From Allantophomopsis cytisporea (taxonomy: Eukaryota > Ascomycota > Leotiomycetes > Phacidiales > Phacidiaceae): 64,000 bases of DNA. Made by a program: the position numbers and the translations under genes. The stretch is from contig CP103026.1 in assembly GCA_024752435.1 (NCBI GenBank), forward strand, positions 868,001 to 932,000, read 5' to 3'. The number at the start of each line of letters is the position of its first letter. Position 1 is the stretch's first letter. Below the pieces are notes generated by a model that saw only the letters and a list, made by a program, of their open reading frames with translations, did not search any database and was not told where the DNA came from. Positions 59,701 to 64,000 of the stretch are shown here, in pieces.

Positions 59701-62160
59701 ACATTCACCGATGCGTTCATGCACCGTTCTGCTGGCCCAACACCACCACTCACACCTCCAGAGCAGGCTCATAATGGCGCACGACACTCGTCGCATCTCT
59801 TAGGCAGTAACATGTATGGAGAACGCCGATCTGTATCCATGGATCCTATCAATCGACATACTTCAATGGCTGGAAGCTCCCGCCCAGTGTCGGAGGCAAA
59901 CTTTTCTTCTCCACTACCTGGATTGCCCCAACGTCTTACCCAGCGCACTTACGGCAAATCCTTCCAGTCCAGAAAGTCATTGTCTCTACGTCGTTACGCG
60001 TCTTACCAAAGCGGCTTCACTCGGAAGACGAGAGAACGAAGCTTCGATGCAACAACATTCACAGAGTCAGTCAGGCACAATTCAGGAATACCGTCTTTAC
60101 CACCACCTTTGCGACTACTTCGACGTGTGCCTGGAGGCGACCTTCGTTCTGCCGACCATGTTGGTGATTTAAACGCTTTTGGACTTCGGAGACCTGCTTC
60201 AACTGGGTCAATAACGACCTATTCCGACTCGATAAGAAGCTCGTATATGCTTGGTAGAACCAGCTATGTTGACGTCATGGATGGTTCGCTCTATTCCCAG
60301 CCAAATGTCCAACGGATGTCTCTCGGAGCTTTGGCTGATCCCTCGCCAAAACACACGGTTTCCTTTTACGAGACGCATTCTTCACAGCCTCCAATGCGTC
60401 CATCCTTTGAAGCAGAAGCCGCGAAACTGGCTCAGATACCCGATGACGATTATGATGATGGTGGCGTGGAATCCGCACTCTTGAAGCTGGAGGGGAAGTT
60501 TGAAACACGTCGTTCACAGCTTTCGGTGACACATCTCATGCAAGATTACCCTGCCTCACCAACAAGCTTTGGTAGAGATACTTTTGACGGTACTGGAAAT
60601 CACCAGGAGGAGGATGACAAGCAAAAGCACCGCCTTAAACATGTGGTTGACACCTTGTCGAAGACTCCACCGTTAGAGACTAGACAACCGCGTACTCTCT
60701 CCCTGGGCGCACCTCTCAATCAGAAGCCTGCAGTCTACCAACCGACAGGCTTCAGTGATGCCAAATGCTCGTTCTATTCTGAAGACACTGAGCAGACCTA
60801 TTCCTCGATACCGTTAATTGAGCGAAGCGATGGCGACACCTCACGACATGGAGGCTCAAAACTGCGCTATGCCAGCAGACCTCAAAGTGAAAATCTTTCG
60901 ACATTGTCACATCCATCCATCGATTTTGTGGAAGACATGAACAATGTGCGACAGGTCCTTCGTCGTGCGAAGGGCACTGTAAACAGCGACCAGGATCAGT
61001 CTTTCCTCCATGTCAGCCGGGATGATTACAGCGACATATCTTCAGAGATGTCTATGGAGGTTATTTCTCCGCCAACTTTCACTGCCGAGCATTCACAGAA
61101 TTTCCCTCGTGTGCAAACCGAGCCTGTGATTACTGAAGTTTCCCTACCATCTCGCTCCACTAATAACCCACCATCACCACCATTCACTGTTGAGCCACGA
61201 GTACATGAGAGTCAGTTGGTACAAATGCCATTCAAGCCATTGCCACCGACTCCTGATGCTACTCCAACTGTTGGTCAAGAAGAGGCAGAGTTCACTCAAC
61301 CTGCGAGAGTTTCTCAAGATCCATCTCGCACATCCACACATGCATTCACTGAAGTCTCCAGAGAAGGCTCAGTGCATCTCCCATTCATCCTGGCATTCGA
61401 CTCGGAGATCCTCGCCCAGCAATTTACTCTCATCGAGAAGGATGCCCTGAATGAAATCGACTGGAAGGAGCTCATCGACATGAGGTGGAGAAACACTTCA
61501 ACCACGACTGTACGTTCTTGGGTTGAGTTCCTCCGCACCCAAGAACCAAGAGGACTCGAGGTTGTCATAGCAAGATTTAATGTTATGGTCAAATGGGCCG
61601 TCAGCGAATGTGTTCTGACTTCTGACGTCAATGAACGTGCTCGATGCATCACCAAACTCATTCACATTGCAGCTCATTGCAGGAAGTTGCGAAATTACGC
61701 AACGATGTATCAGTTGACCATCGCCCTGACGACTAAGGACATTTCAAGACTATCGAGGACTTGGGCAAAGGTACCGGCAGCAGATCTCAAAACACTTTCC
61801 GATCTCGAGAGCCTTGTTCAGCCAACGAGGAATTTCCATGAATTACGAGCCGAGATGGAATCTGCAAGCACCGAGAACGGCTGTATCCCCTTTGTGGGCA
61901 TCTACACCCACGATTTGATATTCAATGCGGAGAGACCGAGCGTCGTGCTCAGCACAGATGGTAAGCATGAGTTGATCAACTTCGAAAAATTCAGAATGAC
62001 GGCACATATTGTGAAGAATCTGTTAAGACTGTTGGAGGCTAGCGGTGCATATGAGTTTACTCCTATTGAGGGCATCACCGAGAGGTGCCTATGGATGGCT
62101 GCTCTCAGTGACGAGGAAATACGGATCTTGGGCGAGGGCATTGAGCGACCTAATACCTAA
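56750..62160 (+). CDS. LTE1: Lte1-type Ras guanine nucleotide exchange factor
   Basis: Two exons (56750-57144, 57285-62160) give 1756 residues; the 140-bp intron has donor GTGAGA, a CTAAT branch site and acceptor CAG. The RasGEF N-terminal module is at ~390-515 (LVAEITSSKFLDYDLLSDFF, FRSFMSTQELL). About 950 residues of Ser/Pro-rich disorder follow. The catalytic RasGEF (Cdc25-like) domain is at ~1495-1745 (EKDALNEIDWKELIDMRW, NYATMYQLTIALTT, GCIPFVGIYTHDLIF). GEF modules split to the two ends of a very large protein is the layout of Lte1, which in yeast sits at the bud cortex and promotes mitotic exit. A plain Cdc25-type Ras activator usually carries an SH3 domain, which is absent here. Confidence 0.85.
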
Positions 62161-63457
62161 TGCCCCACTACAATCGAATAATGTTTATCATTGAGGCGAA
62201 CCACGAGGAGAGATGAGATGTTTATATTTAGAAGAAGAAGAAGAAGACATGTACAATTGAGCCGTCTAGGGATATGGGAGCGGGATTTGAGGAGGAGCGA
62301 TTCGGAGTTCATATTTGCTGTTCCTTTTTGGTCTTTCATTTTGCTTCATAGCTGCTGTTCTATTTGGCTTGGCTTGATATTATTTTGTACGCGATTGTAC
62401 TTAAACACATGGGCGGGATGGGTGTACCTTTACGAGGCACGAATTTCTTTGGCGGATTTGACATAGATACCAAGGAGCAACGCAAGTTGAGATGAGTTGA
62501 TGGAATACAATAATTACATGTGTGCTTGATTGGAAAATTCTTACCTGTGATTCACTACCGGTCATGATGCTCAGGAAGAGAATGAATGGTGATTGTAAGA
62601 TTACGTTCAACAGATTCACTTACTTATTTCAGATAGTGGTTGAAACCCCGCTGACCCTGACATTACTCTAATGCTCCCATAAAGACTTTGGTGTTTGATT
62701 CTGGACCATTTAAAGTAAAGTAGATCCTTGTGGGAGCTTCTCCAATGATCATTCAGCGCCACGAAGATGTATCTCATAGCTGAAATTGAGCACAATATGA
62801 TAAGCCTACTACACAATGCCTTGTTATGCAGAGCCAGACATTGAAAACATCAATCGATTGTTTGGTGATTGTTCGCGAATGGAAGTCCTCACAGCATGGA
62901 TCTGAAGACGTGCACGAGGGTACCTAGGTAAGCTTCCAAGGTTTTATCCCCACGCAGATCAGCCTTGCCGACGAGGCTCAAATTTTGTGGAGATATCCTC
63001 CTCACCACCACCCTGTTGACATTACTCACCTCAGCAACCACTCATATGATATTATATCGTGACGGAACAATAGCTCAAGTGGTAATGTACAATCTGATCG
63101 TATATAATATGGAAGATTTTATAATAGTATATTAATGTATATATATTCATTTGTCACAATCGGTGTTTTCATATTGTTGTTCTTGAGTGGTCGTCGTGAA
63201 GGCAGTCGCAACCAATAAATGTGATTGGCTGAGAACGTTTGGGGGAAAAGCGCGCTAGCCATCTTTCCTGTGCATGCACATAAACCCGATCGCCTTCTTC
63301 TCTCGACTTTCCACCATCATACAAACACATTGTTGACATCGCGCATTCAACTCAACGACGGCACCACGATATTGCAACCACATTCAGTCTTCTTTGCAAC
63401 TGTATACCGATCATCGAGTTCATTTCGCATTAGTCAACAACTCACTCTACCGTCGCA
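62161..63457. other. Intergenic stretch after LTE1
   Basis: 1.3 kb: LTE1 3' region with a short GAA run near 62231-62248, an AT-rich part at about 63100-63160, and the promoter of the next gene. TAGCTCAAGTGG at 63071 resembles a tRNA D-arm but has no matching B box. Confidence 0.4.
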
Positions 63458-64000
63458 ATGGCGGGCACTCGACGCACTCGTGCGCAGGGCGCCAGTCCCA
63501 GCGGCTTCAAGGAACTTCCTCCAGTTACTAGACCAAAGAGAAATACGCGCGCAAATGCGCCTGCAAGCAGATCGTGAGTGAGAGCATACTCTTTGCACTC
63601 GAAGGATACGCTGACACGCGCAGTGCTGCGAACACAGCTTCAAATACCACCTCGACCCCATCCCAGAACATCTCGTAAGTGAATACGGAAGGAATCACTC
63701 CCACGCGCAAACACACGCGTGCCTTCCGCGCACTATGACTTACACTTCACAGTGCCCCCCCTCAACCATCCCCAGCTAGGCCTGCCACACCAGCGACCCC
63801 TACCCCATTGGCGCATAAGTCACCAATTTCGAAGCGTACTGCCACCTTGATCGAGGAAGAGACAGATGCTCCAAGCCCCCGCTCCCCAAAGCGCATGCGC
63901 ATGAGTCCTCTCGCAGACGGACAGACCACCTTCGAGCAACCTCAAACCCCAGCTTCCAGAGAACCAGAGCGTCCTGTCGAGCAACGCAACGAGCATGCCA
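63458..64000 (+). CDS. 5' end of an unidentified gene, truncated by window end
   Basis: Three exons so far (63458-63573, 63624-63674, 63753 to the edge); introns are 50 and 78 bp with donors GTGAGT and GTAAGT. The visible ~138 residues are disordered, rich in Pro/Ala/Ser/Arg: MAGTRRTRAQGASPSG, ELPPVTRPKRNTRAN, then PRSPKRMRMSPLADG, which looks like a nuclear localisation signal with possible SP phosphosites. Probably a nuclear protein; the family-defining part lies outside the window. The start is in good context (CGCAATGGC). Confidence 0.7.

Noticed and set aside
59816..60172. Open frame in another phase inside LTE1, and similar antisense frames over the MscS, RPF2 and alpha-tubulin genes
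   Set aside because: Shadows of strongly coding sequence; no independent support.
63071..63082. TAGCTCAAGTGG resembling a tRNA A box
   Set aside because: No B box (GGTTCRANYCC) at the expected distance and no acceptor-stem pairing; the following sequence is AT-rich.

Overview
This window is chromosomal DNA of a filamentous ascomycete. Most protein-coding genes carry short spliceosomal introns, usually 47-60 bp, with GTRNGT-like donors. Gene order mixes strands, and the proteins are typical Pezizomycotina orthologues. Gene content and protein similarity recalled from general knowledge suggest a leotiomycete of the Botrytis/Sclerotinia kind; this is inference, not a database result. I see no tRNA, rRNA, CRISPR array or intact transposon.

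Left part (1-21.9 kb): a DEP1/Sds3-type Rpd3L histone deacetylase subunit (minus) is divergent from NOP12 (nucleolar RRM protein). A ten-exon amidase-signature enzyme (minus) is followed by alpha-tubulin. A sparse 6.3-kb stretch holds one possible three-exon gene at 11127-11823. It is followed by a 1000-residue intronless MscS-type channel with an EF-hand, then PMP4 (peroxisomal membrane, minus) divergent from RPF2 (60S/5S RNP assembly).

Middle (22.8-41.9 kb): a BTB protein, then EMC3, SPC2 and GET1 side by side. These three act in ER membrane insertion, signal-peptide cleavage and tail-anchored insertion. Next come MMS19 (Fe-S targeting) divergent from MTD1 (one-carbon metabolism), an acidic orphan protein, an AT-rich stretch, COA3 (85 residues, rebuilt from three exons) divergent from PTA1/symplekin, and SHE3.

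Right part (42.3-64 kb): a tentative minus-strand gene lies almost head to head with a 1071-residue orphan protein carrying a possible KH-like segment. An 88-residue orphan, a 7.5-kb gene-poor stretch with one decayed reading frame, an LTE1-type RasGEF of 1756 residues, and the 5' end of an unidentified gene cut by the window edge complete the layout.

Most genes are housekeeping. Many form divergent pairs with 276-810 bp between start codons. Exon joins were made by eye: each model keeps frame throughout and, where a family is known, rebuilds its conserved sequence. No new defence, mobile or biosynthetic system was found; the novelty is in a few orphan genes and unusual gene structures.
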